Below are positions 54,275-63,817 of a stretch of 64,000 nucleotides of DNA, piece after piece. The position numbers and the translations under genes were made by a program. Every line of letters starts with the position of its first letter. Position 1 is the stretch's first letter. The notes under the pieces were generated by a model. It had not been told where the DNA came from. It did not search any database and saw nothing but the letters and a program-made list of their open reading frames with translations. Location: assembly GCF_032484785.1 (NCBI RefSeq), contig NZ_JAUETR010000001.1, positions 4,095,501-4,159,500 on the forward strand, written 5' to 3'. This stretch comes from Bradyrhizobium sp. SZCCHNS1050. Its GTDB lineage: Bacteria > Pseudomonadota > Alphaproteobacteria > Rhizobiales > Xanthobacteraceae.

Positions 54275-56095
54275 ATGACGACGAATGTTGCCGCGCGCGC
54301 CACGTCTGACGTCAACTTCGCTCCACGCGAGGTCAGTATCGAAGCGCATCCCGATGGAAGCCTCATCCTGAGGTCGCCGATCAACTTCGTCGAGCCGAGC
54401 TGGTCGGTCACCGACTTTCTACCCGTATGGGCGATGCAGGAGCCCGATCGCGTCTTTCTGGCGCAACGCGAAGCTGCCGGGTGGCAAAAGATATCGTATC
54501 GGCAGATGTGGCTACGGACTCAGTCCGTAGGTCAGGGGTTGATCGATCGCGGAGCTCAGCCGGGCGACAGGATTGCAATTCTCTCCGGGAATTCGATCGA
54601 GCATGCAATCGTCATGTTCGCGGCCATGTCGATCGGGATGGCCGTCGCTCCCATTTCGCCCAACTATACATTGATGCCGGGCGGGCTGTCCCGCTTGACG
54701 GACATCGCTCGGCTGCTCAAGCCATCATTTGTATTCGTCCAGGACGGCAGCGCCTTTGCGGCAGCCCGATCAGTTAGTGGGCTGGAGGAGGCGACTTGGA
54801 TCGCATGCGGTGGATCCGACGGGCTTCTGCCGCTTGAGGCCCTGTACGAGGGACGACCAACCTCGGAGTTTCAGCGGCGGTTCGGAAACCTCGATCGTGA
54901 CGCCATCGCAAAAATTCTGTTCACGTCGGGCTCGACCGGCCTGCCGAAGGGCGTCATCAACACGCATCGCATGATGGCATGCGCCCTCGAAATGGGCAGT
55001 CTGCTGGCGCCGGCAAACCAAGCTCCGGTTCAGGTCGAGTGGTTGCCCTGGCATCACACGATGGGGGGCAATGTCATTCTGCAGGGCACCCTGAAGAATG
55101 GGGGGACGCTCTACATCGACGACGGACGCCCCGTCCCGCAACTCTTCCATAAGACCGTCGCCAACCTGAGGGAAATTTTCCCCACAGCGATGTTCAACGT
55201 GCCCGGCGGCTACACGCTCCTGTGTGATGTTCTCGAAGCGGACGAGCATTTCAGAAATACATTCTTCAACCGCATGGAGCGAATGACCTACGCCGGAGCG
55301 GCAATTCCGCAGTCCACACTGGACAAGCTCTATGACCTGTCATTGCGTGCGACCGGCCGCCGCATTCCCGTCATGTCTGGGTACGGCACGACCGAAACGG
55401 CGCCAACGATCAGCACGACGCACTGGGCCACCGAGGAACCGGGAGAGGTCGGCCTTCCTGGACCTGGTCTCAGGCTCAAGTTGCTGCCTGCGGGAGACAG
55501 TTACGAGGTTCGCGTAAAGGGGCCGAACGTCACGCCGGGATACTTCGGCAGATCCGATCTCACGGAAAGTGCATTCGACGAGGAGGGCTACTACCGGGTC
55601 GGAGACACCGTGGCTTTCCTCGATCCGAAGCAGCCGCATCTCGGATTGAGATTCACGGGACGTCTTTCCGAAAACTTCAAGCTCACGAACGGGACCTGGG
55701 TGGTTGTCGGGAACCTCAGGGCGACCATCCTGGGCGCAACGCGTGGCGTTCTTCAGGACGTCGTCATTGCGGGCGAAAACCGGGACCAATGCGCGGTTCT
55801 CGCCTGGCTAAATCCCAGCCAAGCCAAACAACACGCCTCCGCGCCCGTTGGCGATCTCGAGCGAGATCCAGGCGTGCTGGCATTCCTGAGAGAGTGCTTT
55901 CGGGCACACAACGAAACAGTCGGAAGCAGCGAACGAATCCGCTCATTCAAGTTGCTGAAGGAGCTTCCGTCGCTTGCCGCTGGTGAAATCACCGACAAGG
56001 CCTATGTAAATCAGCGGGCTGTACTCGGCCACCGAGCGCATAGCGTTGAGGAATTGTATGCCGGGTCACCTGCTGAAGATGTGACCTTCATCTGA
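54275..56095 (+). CDS. Feruloyl-CoA synthase-like acyl-CoA ligase
   Basis: A 606-residue ANL ligase, close in length to Fcs (about 620). P-loop ILFTSGSTGLPKGVINTHR, LPWHHTMGGN, MSGYGTTETAPT and the C-terminal GRLSENFKLTNGTWV (in place of the TGEYV hinge) are the Fcs style. GGAGG lies 6 bp before ATG 54275. It activates an acid with ATP and CoA; an aryl-propenoic acid is one option, but no Ech hydratase-aldolase of the Fcs type is adjacent. Confidence 0.85.
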   Translation: MTTNVAARATSDVNFAPREVSIEAHPDGSLILRSPINFVEPSWSVTDFLPVWAMQEPDRVFLAQREAAGWQKISYRQMWLRTQSVGQGLIDRGAQPGDRIAILSGNSIEHAIVMFAAMSIGMAVAPISPNYTLMPGGLSRLTDIARLLKPSFVFVQDGSAFAAARSVSGLEEATWIACGGSDGLLPLEALYEGRPTSEFQRRFGNLDRDAIAKILFTSGSTGLPKGVINTHRMMACALEMGSLLAPANQAPVQVEWLPWHHTMGGNVILQGTLKNGGTLYIDDGRPVPQLFHKTVANLREIFPTAMFNVPGGYTLLCDVLEADEHFRNTFFNRMERMTYAGAAIPQSTLDKLYDLSLRATGRRIPVMSGYGTTETAPTISTTHWATEEPGEVGLPGPGLRLKLLPAGDSYEVRVKGPNVTPGYFGRSDLTESAFDEEGYYRVGDTVAFLDPKQPHLGLRFTGRLSENFKLTNGTWVVVGNLRATILGATRGVLQDVVIAGENRDQCAVLAWLNPSQAKQHASAPVGDLERDPGVLAFLRECFRAHNETVGSSERIRSFKLLKELPSLAAGEITDKAYVNQRAVLGHRAHSVEELYAGSPAEDVTFI

Positions 56096-56330
56096 GTGCC
56101 CCAACTTCGCAAGGAGTGCTCCTGGAAGTGAAGGTCCGAGGTGGCGCTGAACCGGCTCTGAGCAAGGTCCGTCCATCTCAGACGTTGTCGTCGCGGCGAA
56201 GCCATCGGCTGAAGTTGAGACGCTCGTCGGCGCCGGACAGTCGACCTCATCAGAGGAGAGCCGATGGTCGGTGCGGCGCAGACTCGGCTCACGCGGAATA
56301 AATCATCGGTCTCTAACGAGGAAGAGGGCA

Positions 56331-56819
56331 ATGAAAGGATCGAGCCTGCCTGACATTTCGCCGAAGGAATATGCGGCAATGGTGGGCAAGGAGGTCGGCG
56401 TGTCACGCTGGTTCGAGATTGACCAATCTCGCATCGACCAATTCGCCGACATTACGGAGGATTGGCAATTCATCCACATAGATCCGGTGAAGGCCGCCGA
56501 GACGCCGTTTGCCGGAACCGTCGCTCACGGCTTCCTGACGCTTTCTTTGCTTGCGCCGATGGCGTTTGACGCGCTTCCGAAGCTTTCGGGGAGAGTCATG
56601 GCGGTCAACTATGGTTTCGACAGGATACGATTTGTGTCCGCCGTACGATCCGGAGGTCGGGTGCGGGCCAGATTCAAACTTCTGGATATGACGGCTCGCA
56701 ATCCGAAGGAGGTGGCCACCAAGTTGGAGGTCTCTGTTGAGATCGAGGGGGCGCAAAAACCCGCGTTGATCGCCGAATGGCTCGGAGTGGCCTATTTCGC
56801 CGAAGCAGTCGTCGTCTAA
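56331..56819 (+). CDS. MaoC-like (R)-enoyl-CoA hydratase
   Basis: A 162-residue hot-dog protein. The hydratase-2 motif is visible: ADITEDWQFIHIDPVKAAETP then FAGTVAHGFLTLSLLAPMAFD, with Asp and His as catalytic pair. ATG 56331 lies about 8 bp after GAAGAGGG. It closes the plus-strand unit after the ligase. It adds water to an enoyl-CoA with (R) stereochemistry. Confidence 0.87.
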   Translation: MKGSSLPDISPKEYAAMVGKEVGVSRWFEIDQSRIDQFADITEDWQFIHIDPVKAAETPFAGTVAHGFLTLSLLAPMAFDALPKLSGRVMAVNYGFDRIRFVSAVRSGGRVRARFKLLDMTARNPKEVATKLEVSVEIEGAQKPALIAEWLGVAYFAEAVVV

Positions 56820-56975
56820 TTTGCCGCGGATACTTTCCACCTGCGTCCGGTCGACATAGCAAAGAAGAGCCGCGAACATTATGCTCTGCTCGCAAGGTCT
56901 GCCGCGGAAGAGAGGGAGCAGTTAGCGGTTATCTCTTTTGTCCAACTGCCCCTCGCTCCGCGCCCTCGAAGATGT

Positions 56976-57911
56976 TCAGCCCTTGCTGGTGGCCTTGATG
57001 AAAGCGCCGATTTGGGCGGAAGCCTCGTCCGGATATTGATGATGCGGCCCGTGCCCGGCTCGCGCATAGGTGATCAGATGAAGGGTCGGCAGCTGTCGAT
57101 TCAACGCATACCAGTTCTCGATCGGGAACACGATGTCGTGGTCGGCTCCCAGGTGCAGGATCGGAACCGACGTCGTCTTCAAGAGCTGCAAAATCTGGTC
57201 TGATGGAAACACCGGGTTACGCGGCGTGTTGCCGATCTGCGCCATGGCCCAGTCGGCCGGAACGTCGGGGCTGCGGTCTTTCTTTCGCGCCATGATGCGA
57301 TCGAACGAGCGCTTTGAAGCCGCCCGGCTGCCTGCGTCCGCAGGTTCGAAGAACACAGTCGTGAACTGCTCCAATGCGATGCCGGGGATTGCCGCGGTAT
57401 CATAGAAGAGTTGTTCGCCCGTCTTGACCAGCGGGCCCGGAGGTGTCGTAGCCAACAGAACCACATGAGTTGCCATCGGCCCGGTCATTGCCAGCAAGAT
57501 CTGCGCGGCGATCCCACCGATCGACCATCCACCGATCGCGACCTCCTTGAGGCCGAGTGCCTCGATGAGATCCTTGCCATCCTTCGCGAGCGACATCGGA
57601 TTGTAGGATTTTTCGCCAGTCGACTGGCCAAGACCTGAATAGTCGAAGGTTACGACCTGAAAGCCCTGTGCGGCCAATCCGTCGATGAAGGCGGGATCCC
57701 AAAGATCGAGGACGCCTCGAAAACGGTTGCACAGGACCAGCGGCTTGCCCGTGCCGACGGATCGATAGGCGAGGCGGCGTCCGCCAACGTCGACGAACTG
57801 GGTGGAGGCGGTCGCCGAACTGGCGGCGGCCTGCGCCTTCAGCGGTAGCGCAAGTGCCGCAGCGCCCAGCGCTCCGGCGGTGATCATCGTGCGACGGGAT
57901 TGAGAGTTCAT
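56976..57911 (-). CDS. Tat-exported alpha/beta hydrolase
   Basis: A 311-residue hydrolase. N-terminal twin-arginine-like signal (QSRRTMITAGALGAAALALPLKAQA). Core: FDYSGLGQSTG, nucleophile Ser in GGWSIGGIAAQ, Asp in GADHDIVFP and His in ARAGHGPHH. The triad is complete. AGGAA lies about 8 bp before the ATG. It would act outside the cytoplasmic membrane on an ester or lactone. It is followed upstream by an SDR gene on the same strand, about 120 bp away. Confidence 0.88.
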   Translation of the reverse strand: MNSQSRRTMITAGALGAAALALPLKAQAAASSATASTQFVDVGGRRLAYRSVGTGKPLVLCNRFRGVLDLWDPAFIDGLAAQGFQVVTFDYSGLGQSTGEKSYNPMSLAKDGKDLIEALGLKEVAIGGWSIGGIAAQILLAMTGPMATHVVLLATTPPGPLVKTGEQLFYDTAAIPGIALEQFTTVFFEPADAGSRAASKRSFDRIMARKKDRSPDVPADWAMAQIGNTPRNPVFPSDQILQLLKTTSVPILHLGADHDIVFPIENWYALNRQLPTLHLITYARAGHGPHHQYPDEASAQIGAFIKATSKG

Positions 57912-58034
57912 GTCCGCAATTCCTGATGAGGCAGCATTGAGGCTGCACGCTGGATCGAAGGGATGGCTACGCGTTTCGAGATGAGGAGCGGGAGTACCGA
58001 TCGGCCGGTATCGCCGGCGATCGGAGCGTTGGGA

Positions 58035-58817
58035 CTAGGCGCTGGCGCGCGCGCGGTAGCGCTCGGCGGGCTGCGCACCCAAACCTGAGGGCAGAACCGC
58101 TCGTGCGCCCTCGAACGCCTCCCAGAGGCCCAGGTCCGAAAGGGGCGGTATCGTCACGGCTTCGCGGCGATCGAAGCCGACCAGCGCCGCGTCGACCAGG
58201 TCCTCGACGCCCATGAGATTAGGAATTTTCGAGAGATCGGCACCCGCCCGTTCCCAGATTTCGGTCCTGGTTGCCGCCGGTACCACGGCCTGGACGTAGA
58301 CGCCCTTGGGCCCGACCTCGGCCGCCAGCCCCTGCGAGAACGTGAGCACGTAAGACTTGGTCGCCGAATAAATCCCCGGAAAAAACGCGGGCATGAACGA
58401 CACCACCGAACCGAGATTGATGATGGCGCCGCTTCCGCGTTTCACCATGCCCCCGATCGCCGCCGAAGCCAGCAGCGTCGGCGCAGTCACATTGAGCTTG
58501 AGCAGTTGCTCCATGGCGGCGGGATCCGCCGCCTCGAACGGGCCGAGCAGCGCCGCGCCAGCGTTGTTGACCAGAATCTCGACTGGGCTGCCCGAATGGA
58601 GCCGGTTCGCCACCATTTGCAGCTGCGCGGCATCCGTCAAATCCGCTGTCAGGACTTCGACGGCAATCCCGTGCGCCTTGCGCAGTTCCGCGGCCAGGGC
58701 CGCCATTCGCTCCGTCGCGCGAGCGACGAGGACGAGGTCATGGCCGCGCGCGGCGAGGCGCCGCGCATAGACGGCGCCGATGCCGCTGGAGGCGCCGGTG
58801 ATGAGTGCAGTGGACAT
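58035..58817 (-). CDS. Classical SDR oxidoreductase
   Basis: A 260-residue SDR with normal residues: TGASSGIGAVYARRLAA, NNAGAALLGPFEA, LGSVVSFMPAFF and YSATKSYVLTFSQ (YxxxK). GGAGAAG lies 6 bp before ATG 58817. It is divergent from the TetR gene at 58931 with two palindromic operators in the gap. Confidence 0.9.
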   Translation of the reverse strand: MSTALITGASSGIGAVYARRLAARGHDLVLVARATERMAALAAELRKAHGIAVEVLTADLTDAAQLQMVANRLHSGSPVEILVNNAGAALLGPFEAADPAAMEQLLKLNVTAPTLLASAAIGGMVKRGSGAIINLGSVVSFMPAFFPGIYSATKSYVLTFSQGLAAEVGPKGVYVQAVVPAATRTEIWERAGADLSKIPNLMGVEDLVDAALVGFDRREAVTIPPLSDLGLWEAFEGARAVLPSGLGAQPAERYRARASA

Positions 58818-58857
58818 GTCTTCTTCTCCGTGGGAGGGGCCAATCTGTCCCCAAAAT

Positions 58858-58879
58858 GTAGATGACAATCATCATCTAC
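58858..58879. promoter_or_regulatory. TetR operator 1, ATGA-N6-TCAT core
   Basis: GTAGATGA-caatca-TCATCTAC, perfect 8-bp arms, 41 bp before the SDR start. Confidence 0.7.
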
Positions 58880-58885
58880 TTGCAA

Positions 58886-58903
58886 AGATGATGTTTGTCA
58901 TCT
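58886..58903. promoter_or_regulatory. TetR operator 2, ATGA-N6-TCAT core
   Basis: AGATGA-tgtttg-TCATCT, 26 bp centre-to-centre from operator 1; together they form a larger inverted repeat (arms AAAATGTAGATGACA and its complement). It is 27 bp before the TetR start. Confidence 0.7.
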
Positions 58904-58930
58904 ACATTTTTGAACTGAGGGAGATTTATT

Positions 58931-59485
58931 TTGGCAAGAAGCCGGGAGCAGAAGGCGGAGAGCAGGCGGGCGATCGTGAACTCGGCCGCTAAGTTGTTCC
59001 GGGAAAAGGGAATTGACGGTGTTACCGTCGCCGAGATCATGGACGCAGCGGGGCTGACGCACGGCGGCTTTCCAAGGCACTTTGCGAGCAAACAGGAGCT
59101 CGTGACCGAGGCCCTGGCGGACGTTTTCGAGGCCAGCAGGCGTCAACCCCTGCTGCCGACGGATGTCCGTGGCTTCGCCCGCGCGTATCTGCGGCCAGAA
59201 CATCGGGATGCGGCGGGGGCGGGATGCGTCTTCGCGGCGCTCGGGCCCGAGATGTCGCGGGCGCCGGCGCCCACACGCCGCGTCCTGACCGAGGAGATGC
59301 GACGGCAGATCGAACAATTCATGGCCTCGGCGCCAGGTGACGATCCGCACCAGAAGCGTGTCGCGGCGATCGGCAGTTGGGCAGCGATGATTGGGGCGAT
59401 GTTGCTCGCGCGCATCTCCGATTCAGAAGAACTGTCGGACGAAATCCTACAGGCGACCCGCGCGTTCCTCGGCGCGGAGCCCTGA
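58931..59485 (+). CDS. TetR family regulator (NemR-like subgroup)
   Basis: A 184-residue regulator with a TTG start after GAGGGAG. HTH: RAIVNSAAKLFREKGIDGVTV then GLTHGGFPRHFASKQELV. The effector domain has AGAGCVFAALGPEMSRAPAPTR with the Cys loop shared with the TetR proteins at 44645 and 47421. The tandem operators suggest autoregulation and control of the SDR. Confidence 0.87.
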   Translation: MARSREQKAESRRAIVNSAAKLFREKGIDGVTVAEIMDAAGLTHGGFPRHFASKQELVTEALADVFEASRRQPLLPTDVRGFARAYLRPEHRDAAGAGCVFAALGPEMSRAPAPTRRVLTEEMRRQIEQFMASAPGDDPHQKRVAAIGSWAAMIGAMLLARISDSEELSDEILQATRAFLGAEP

Positions 59486-59694
59486 GAGCTGGAATTCCCA
59501 AAGCGCGGTCATAATCGCCTGTCCAAAGCCGTCGCGCAGATCCTCGCTGGCGAAGCGGGCGGTCAATTCGATACGTGCTCGAAGAGGGCGCAACGCCGAA
59601 GATCGCCAAAAGGCGGTCCTGAAGGTGCTCCGGTCTAGTAGGCGCCAAACCTTTCTGTGCGCATCGCAATCACCTCTGCCGATGTCGGAACGCT
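59486..59694. other. Short non-coding stretch
   Basis: No gene or repeat recognised between the TetR gene and the recombinase remnant. Confidence 0.35.
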
Positions 59695-60060
59695 TCATGG
59701 ACCCCTTAGCGCAGAAATCCAACGGCGGCCCGAGCCTCGCCTGGAACGCGGGTCCGAGGCCGGAAGCGATGGTCCAGCATGAGGTGCTGACCGAGCCAGC
59801 ACCAAGGAGCCTCGGTATGCGTAGGATTGCAGGAAGTATCGTAGGTCCGCCGGCTGTGGGGAAAGGCGGTAGCGCTCCCCCGCGACCACCTTTCCCTGCA
59901 CTCGCTTCATTCGGCTCGGATACGCCTCTCCGCCAAGCGGTGAGGCTGTGACCGTTTCCACCGGGTCCGGTTTGCTTTCCTCAGCATCGCCCGCGATCAC
60001 GGCTTTGCCGGCCGCACGTTCCAGGGCCGATCGGTTTCGGGGCGTCCCAGCGACTGCCAC
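59695..60060 (-). pseudogene. Serine-recombinase C-terminal remnant
   Basis: The minus strand reads ALERAAGKAVIAGDAEES, then PVETVTASPLGGEAYPSRMK and VVAGERYRLS, the same tail as at 542-904 (LVETVTVS...GEAYPSRVK...VVAGVRY). The rest of the recombinase is missing and the upstream part is scrambled. It lies between the catabolic island and the nitrate genes. Confidence 0.6.
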
Positions 60061-60165
60061 ACGGGGTGGGTGTGCGGCGGAGAAGAACTATATCGACGGC
60101 ACCGTTTCCGTACTCTGCTGATTTGCCGTTCCCAACAGAGGGGCAGGACCGATCGCAAAAGAAGC

Positions 60166-60876
60166 CTACGAGCCGGGATCGTCGATCAGGGGCTTTGGCC
60201 GGGCAAACAGCTCCAACCGCTCCTTGTGGTCGATGACGATCTCTCGTCCGCGGACGCGAACCCCATGGCTCGTAAGTTGGGCAAGACTGCGTGACAGGTT
60301 TTCGCGCGTCGTGCCGATGTGGGAGGCCAGCGTGCCGCGGTCGAATGGGATGACGATATTCGCATGCCCCGGTTCGCGCTGGGCTTCGGCGAGGATCCAG
60401 TTGGCGAGGCGCTCGATGCTCGACCGGGCCAGGGTGCCCTTCAGTTTCTTGACAGAAGCGCGATAGGCATACGCCAGCTCCTGAGCAACAATCCGTGCGA
60501 ATGCGATGTCTTCGTCGAAGAGTGCCCTTACATCGCGGGCGGGGATCAGCAGCACCCGCGACTCCGTCAGCGTGCGGGCTGAATTGAGATACGCCTGATC
60601 GACCACGACTGCAGCAAGTATGAAGGTCGACACGGGACGCAGCAGTGAGATGCCCCACTCGGCCTCGTCGAGCTCGGTGTAGATTTCCACCAACCCGCCA
60701 ATCAGCACATGCAGGAAGTCGGCCTGATCTCCCTCGCGAGCCAACCGCACCCCGGGCGGAAATTGCTGCAGCAGAGCCGCGCCGAGCAGCCGCTTCAGGT
60801 TCTCCTCGCTGAGGTCCGCAAACAGCGGCAGCGTCTTCAACTGGGCGAGTTCGTCGGGGCGCAAGCGAAGCTCCAA
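60166..60876 (-). CDS. Crp/Fnr family regulator
   Basis: A 236-residue regulator: N-terminal cupin-like sensor (FPPGVRLAREGDQADFLHVLIGG), dimer helix and a winged helix (RGTLASHIGTTRENLSRSLAQL). The Cys cluster of oxygen-sensing Fnr is absent, so it is Dnr/Nnr-like or responds through another ligand. It is divergent from narK with an Fnr-like box between, so it likely controls nitrate respiration. Confidence 0.87.
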   Translation of the reverse strand: MELRLRPDELAQLKTLPLFADLSEENLKRLLGAALLQQFPPGVRLAREGDQADFLHVLIGGLVEIYTELDEAEWGISLLRPVSTFILAAVVVDQAYLNSARTLTESRVLLIPARDVRALFDEDIAFARIVAQELAYAYRASVKKLKGTLARSSIERLANWILAEAQREPGHANIVIPFDRGTLASHIGTTRENLSRSLAQLTSHGVRVRGREIVIDHKERLELFARPKPLIDDPGS

Positions 60877-60905
60877 GAGTCACTCATCCGCTATCGCGCC
60901 GAACT

Positions 60906-60919
60906 GTGACAAAAGTCAA
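60906..60919. promoter_or_regulatory. Fnr/Dnr-type box
   Basis: GTGAC-aaaa-GTCAA, one mismatch from TTGAY-N4-RTCAA. It is centred about 37 bp before the regulator start and 149 bp before narK. Confidence 0.5.
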
Positions 60920-61061
60920 TTGCATACGTGCAGTCTGACAATTCGATCTGGGACATTTGGCAGATTGTGGCCGACCGGACCGTCCGGTTGATGCATCGCA
61001 AAACCTTTTCCCGGTGCCCCGAATAACTGCTGTGGCGTCGAAGCCATACGTCGAGGCCACC

Positions 61062-63806
61062 ATGGACGCCGTAGATTTCAGCCCTGAGCACCGAACGCGA
61101 GCACTCTGGCTCTCAACAATCTCGTTCACGATCTGCTTTGCGGTGTGGACGATCTTCTCGATCATCGGCATCCGGATCAAGCAAGAGCTGGATCTGAACG
61201 AAACCGAGTTCGGTCTCCTGATCGGCACCCCGATCCTGAGCGGCTCGCTGATCCGGCTGGTGCTCGGCATCTGGACCGATCAGTATGGCGGGCGCCGCGT
61301 CTACACCGTCGTGATGCTCGCCGCGGCGGTCGCGACCTATCTCCTGACCTGGGCGCATACCTATCCGCAATTTCTCGTCGCCGCGCTCTTCGTAGGAATC
61401 GCCGGTGGCTCGTTCGCGGTCGGCGTCGCCTATGTGTCGCGGTTCTATCCGACGGCCAAGCAGGGCACTGCGCTGGGAATCTTCGGCGCCGGCAATGTGG
61501 GCGCCGCCGTTACCAAGTTCGTCGCGCCGTTCGTGCTGGTCGCCTATGGCTGGCAGACCGTGGCCCAGATATGGGCGCTCGCGATCGGCGTCATGGCGAT
61601 CGTCTTCTGGCTGTTCTCCGAGGAGGACCCGGTGGTCCGCTCGCGAAGGCAGCGCAAGCAGAAGGCCGGCAGCGCCTGGCTCGAGCTCGCGCCGCTCAAG
61701 AACATCCAGGTCTGGCGCTTCGCGCTGTACTACTTCTTCGTTTTCGGCGCCTTCGTCGCGCTGTCGCTGTGGCTGCCGCAATACCTGATCAAGGTCTACG
61801 GCGTCGGAATCCAGTCGGCCGGCATGATGGCCGCCATGTTCTCGTTTCCGGCCAGCGTGTTTCGCGCCTATGGCGGACACTTGTCCGATCGCTTCGGTGC
61901 CCGCCGCGTGATGTACTGGACATTTCTGGTCGGTGTCGCGGCGACCTTCCTGTTGTCCTACCCGCCGACGGACTACGTCGTGACGACCGTCAACGGAAAG
62001 GTCGGCTTTCATCTGGAGATGGGGCTCGTCCCGTTCGTCGTCATCGTCTTCGTGCTCGGCTTCTTCATGGCGCTCGGCAAGGCCGCCGTCTACAAGCACA
62101 TCCCCGTCTACTATCCGAACAATGTCGGAGCCGTCGGCGGCCTGGTCGGCATGATCGGCGGGCTCGGCGGATTCGTGCTCCCGATCGCGTTCGGCGCGCT
62201 GGTCGATCTCACCGGTCTGCGAACCAGCTGCTTCATGCTGCTCTTCCTGCTCGTCGGGGTCGCGCTGGTCTGGATGCATCTCTCGATCCGGCAGATGGAG
62301 CGCGGCGTTGCCGGCGAGGCGCTGAAGCGGCTGCCGGAGCTGCCCGAAATGGAGGAGATCCACCGGCCCGAGCACATCGGAGCCCTGTCCGGCGCGGTTC
62401 TCACCGACTGGCGGCCTGAGGACGACACGTTCTGGAGGGAGCAGGGCCGAGCCATCGCGCGACGCAATCTCTGGATCTCCATTCCGGCGCTGCTGTTGTC
62501 CTTCGCGGTCTGGCAGGTCTGGTCTGTCGTGGTTGCGAAGCTGCCTTCGGTCGGCTTCAAGTTCACGACCGATGAGCTGTTCTGGCTGGCGTCGCTGCCT
62601 GGGATCTCCGGTGCAGTTCTGCGCATCTTCTACTCCTTCATGGTGCCGATCTTCGGCGGCCGGCTGTGGACCACGCTGGCCACGTGGTCGCTGCTGATAC
62701 CCGCGATCGGAATCGGCTATGCGGTGCAGAATCCCGCAACGCCCTATCCGGTGTTCCTGATACTGGCGCTGTTGTGCGGCTTTGGCGGCGGCAATTTCGC
62801 CTCGTCGATGGCCAACATCTCCTTCTTCTTTCCCCGCGCCGAGAAGGGCAACGCGCTCGCGCTCAATGCCGGCCTCGGCAATCTCGGCGTCAGCGTGGTC
62901 CAGTTCGTAGTGCCAATCGTCATCACGGTCGGCGTGTTCGGCTGGTTCGGCGGAGATCCGGCAATGGCAACGAGCGGGTCGCAGCCGATGCCGATCTGGC
63001 TTCAGAACGCCGGCTTCGTCTGGGTGCCGTTCATCGTCGCCAGTGCTTTCGCCGCCTGGTTCGGGATGAACGACATCGCCTCCGCGAAAGCGTCCTTCGC
63101 TGATCAGGCCGTCATCTTCCAGCGGCGGCACAACTGGATCATGTGCTGGCTCTACACCGGCACGTTCGGCTCGTTCATCGGCTATTCTGCGGGCTTCCCG
63201 CTGCTGGCGAAGACCCAGTTCCCGGCCGTCGACGCGTTGCAGTTCGCATTCCTCGGGCCGCTGGTGGGTGCCTTGTCGCGGTCCGCGACGGGCTGGATGG
63301 CCGACAAATGGGGCGGCGGGCGCGTGACCGTCGGAGTGTTCCTGCTGATGATGGCCGGCGTGCTCGGGGTGCTCTACTTCCTCGGCATCAAGGATCAGCC
63401 CGGTGCATTCTGGGGCTTCTTCGCGATGTTCCTGCTGCTGTTCTTCGCGACCGGCGTCGGCAATGCATCGACCTTCCAGATGATCCCCAACATCATGCGC
63501 CAGGAAATGACCCGGCTCATGCCGACCGCGGACGCGGAGACGCGGCTGCGCCAGGCCGAAAAGGAATCCGCCGCCATCACCGGCTTCACCTCCGCGATTG
63601 CCGCCTTTGGCGCATTCTTCATTCCCAAATCCTACGGCACCTCGATCGACCTCACCGGCGGCGTGCAGGCCGCCCTATGGGGCTTCTTCGGCTTCTACGT
63701 CACCTGCGTGCTGATCACCTGGGCCGTCTACACCCGCAAGGGCGGCGTCCTGCACGATGTCGAACGGCGCCGGGCGATCGCGGCCGCTGCCCAACCCGCT
63801 GAATGA
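61062..63806 (+). CDS. narK: NarK1-NarK2 fused nitrate/nitrite transporter
   Basis: About 914 residues, two MFS modules of 12 helices joined near residue 440. Module 1 starts TRALWLSTISFTICFAVWTIFSIIG and has DLNETEFGLLIGTPILSG; module 2 starts WISIPALLLSFAVWQVWSVVV and has GGGNFASSMANISFFFPRAEKG, both with nitrate-signature glycines. In Paracoccus-type fusions module 1 is a proton-nitrate symporter and module 2 a nitrate-nitrite exchanger. ATG 61062 with GAGG 5 bp upstream. It precedes narG by 11 bp. Confidence 0.93.
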   Translation: MDAVDFSPEHRTRALWLSTISFTICFAVWTIFSIIGIRIKQELDLNETEFGLLIGTPILSGSLIRLVLGIWTDQYGGRRVYTVVMLAAAVATYLLTWAHTYPQFLVAALFVGIAGGSFAVGVAYVSRFYPTAKQGTALGIFGAGNVGAAVTKFVAPFVLVAYGWQTVAQIWALAIGVMAIVFWLFSEEDPVVRSRRQRKQKAGSAWLELAPLKNIQVWRFALYYFFVFGAFVALSLWLPQYLIKVYGVGIQSAGMMAAMFSFPASVFRAYGGHLSDRFGARRVMYWTFLVGVAATFLLSYPPTDYVVTTVNGKVGFHLEMGLVPFVVIVFVLGFFMALGKAAVYKHIPVYYPNNVGAVGGLVGMIGGLGGFVLPIAFGALVDLTGLRTSCFMLLFLLVGVALVWMHLSIRQMERGVAGEALKRLPELPEMEEIHRPEHIGALSGAVLTDWRPEDDTFWREQGRAIARRNLWISIPALLLSFAVWQVWSVVVAKLPSVGFKFTTDELFWLASLPGISGAVLRIFYSFMVPIFGGRLWTTLATWSLLIPAIGIGYAVQNPATPYPVFLILALLCGFGGGNFASSMANISFFFPRAEKGNALALNAGLGNLGVSVVQFVVPIVITVGVFGWFGGDPAMATSGSQPMPIWLQNAGFVWVPFIVASAFAAWFGMNDIASAKASFADQAVIFQRRHNWIMCWLYTGTFGSFIGYSAGFPLLAKTQFPAVDALQFAFLGPLVGALSRSATGWMADKWGGGRVTVGVFLLMMAGVLGVLYFLGIKDQPGAFWGFFAMFLLLFFATGVGNASTFQMIPNIMRQEMTRLMPTADAETRLRQAEKESAAITGFTSAIAAFGAFFIPKSYGTSIDLTGGVQAALWGFFGFYVTCVLITWAVYTRKGGVLHDVERRRAIAAAAQPAE

Positions 63807-63817
63807 GGACGTAAAAG

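Noticed and set aside
61113..63131. 672-codon minus-strand open frame
   Set aside because: Antisense shadow of narK; extremely rich in Arg, Glu, Asp and His as expected of the complement of a membrane protein gene.
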